Shown here one piece after another: positions 63,341 through 64,000 of a stretch of DNA of 64,000 nucleotides (position 1 is its first letter; the number at the start of each line of letters is the position of its first letter). The DNA comes from JAWLAT01 sp041395325 (GTDB lineage: Bacteria; Pseudomonadota; Gammaproteobacteria; Xanthomonadales; SZUA-5). The stretch is taken from NCBI GenBank assembly GCA_041395325.1, contig JAWLAT010000010.1, positions 62,001 through 126,000 of the forward strand, given 5' to 3'. The translations under genes and the position numbers were made by a program. The notes beneath the pieces were generated by a model that made no database searches, had not been told where the DNA came from, and saw only the letters and a program-made list of their open reading frames with translations.

Positions 63341-63499
63341 GAGCGTTCACCGGCCGCACCGTTGCCGATGGCAGCCCTGGGAATCATGGGGACGGCGGGA
63401 GTTTACTTGAATGCCCTCCTGCGGCGCAGCATTGTTCGACAACTGTGATCGTTGGCTGGCAATGGCTCCCAGCGCCGCAGCGCCAACGACCGGTCCGTT

Positions 63500-63522
63500 C
63501 GTCCTGAGCGGGTCGAAGGACG
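63500..63522. repeat. REP-like palindrome upstream of carB
   Basis: CGTCCT (63500-63505) and AGGACG (63517-63522) flank TGAGCGGGTCGA. It belongs to the common intergenic palindrome type TTCGTCCTGAGC...TCGAAGGACG found in many proteobacterial genomes. Apart from this repeat the 269-bp gap 63341-63609 shows nothing I can support. Confidence 0.6.
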
Positions 63523-63609
63523 CAGGCCACTGCCCGTTCGCACGATGGCGATCGAAAATCCGGCCGCAAACTCCGCCGCCACTGGATCGCGTCCCCTCCG
63601 GACCGGACC

Positions 63610-64000
63610 TCAGGGCGAAGAGACCACCGCGATCTCCCGCCGCAATCCCGGCAGCCACAGCCACAGCGCCAGCGCCCGGCACAGCACATAGAGCACGAAA
63701 GCCCACCATAGGCCGGCATTGCCCCAGGGCTGCAGCAACGACCAGCACACACCGAATGCAGCAGCCGACAGCAGCGAGGCCCAACGCATTGCGCGAGTCC
63801 AGCCGGCCCCGATGAAGACACCATCCAGCTGAAAGGCCGCCACCGACAGCAGAATGTAGGCAGACACCGCCAGCAGCTGTTGGCTAGCCTGCGCCTGCAC
63901 GCTGGGCAGGTTGGTCAGCAGGCTGACCGCCCAATCGCCCCAGAACCACGCCAGCAGCGCCAGCGCCAGAGCAGTCCACAGCGCCAGCTCGCTGGTCCGC
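63610..64000 (-). CDS. MATE family transporter (DinF-like), C-terminal fragment
   Basis: The frame is open from the right edge to a stop at 63610, giving about 130 residues. It contains several membrane helices and AFQLDGVFIGAGWTRAMRWASL, the DGVFIGA signature of DinF-type MATE proteins. The N-terminal two thirds lie beyond the window. It is separate from the MATE gene at 15488. Confidence 0.8.
   Translation of the reverse strand, partial: RTSELALWTALALALLAWFWGDWAVSLLTNLPSVQAQASQQLLAVSAYILLSVAAFQLDGVFIGAGWTRAMRWASLLSAAAFGVCWSLLQPWGNAGLWWAFVLYVLCRALALWLWLPGLRREIAVVSSP

Overview
The window comes from a high-GC gammaproteobacterial chromosome, most likely of the Lysobacterales (Xanthomonadales) and outside the well-known plant pathogens. 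This is an inference from gene content and order: carB-greA-recJ on one strand, a complete leuACDB cluster, ampE, a secreted protein ending in an IPTL-like tail, two secreted proteins ending in NGFE or DGFE, and a kinase/TPR gene coupled to an ECF sigma gene. I found no rRNA or tRNA gene, CRISPR array, prophage or intact insertion sequence. Coding is dense, and many start/stop codons overlap as ATGA or TGATG.

Layout. 1-5.5 kb: the 5' end of a DUF1800 gene, a TlpA-like thioredoxin coupled to rraA, an AlkZ-like/YcaQ glycosylase, a lipase-like protein that has lost its nucleophile, a GluR0-like ligand-gated potassium channel, and cyclophilin ppiB. 5.6-14 kb: mostly envelope proteins (small lipoprotein, YfhL ferredoxin coupled to gamma-glutamyltransferase, DUF4920, TMEM43 homologue, Tat-exported PhoX/DUF839 protein, 810-residue lipoprotein). 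14-25 kb: intracellular PHB depolymerase, MATE pump with an inverted-repeat operator, IPTL-like surface protein, histidine phosphatase and SrkA kinase, a divergent cyclophilin, orn-tadA, a PEP-mutase family enzyme, and a MarR regulator coupled to an alpha/beta hydrolase. 25-31.5 kb: guaB-guaA separated by a heptamer repeat, two membrane/periplasmic TPR proteins, glyoxalase I.

31.6-37 kb: the leucine operon leuA-leuC-leuD-leuB, preceded by an attenuator: a 45-codon leader with six consecutive Leu codons followed by a hairpin and T8 tract. 37-41.6 kb: a 1530-residue secreted protein joining an endonuclease I domain and an exonuclease/endonuclease/phosphatase (EEP) domain. 42-49.4 kb: DUF6491 lipoprotein, MgtE-like transporter, a coiled-coil membrane protein coupled to bactofilin, erpA-nudC, ampE, a cytochrome c lipoprotein coupled to djlA-like, and rpe. 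49.5-56.7 kb: a beta-helix protein, then an ECF sigma/Ser-Thr kinase operon divergent from an 874-residue secreted protein built on a ~104-residue Cys-pair repeat. 56.7-64 kb: recJ, a gene of unknown function, greA, carB (with no carA beside it) and the 3' end of a second MATE gene.

The most interesting items are the kinase/sigma pair facing the Cys-pair repeat protein, the shared GFE C-terminus of two otherwise unrelated secreted proteins, the two-nuclease fusion, the GluR0-like channel, and the leu attenuator.
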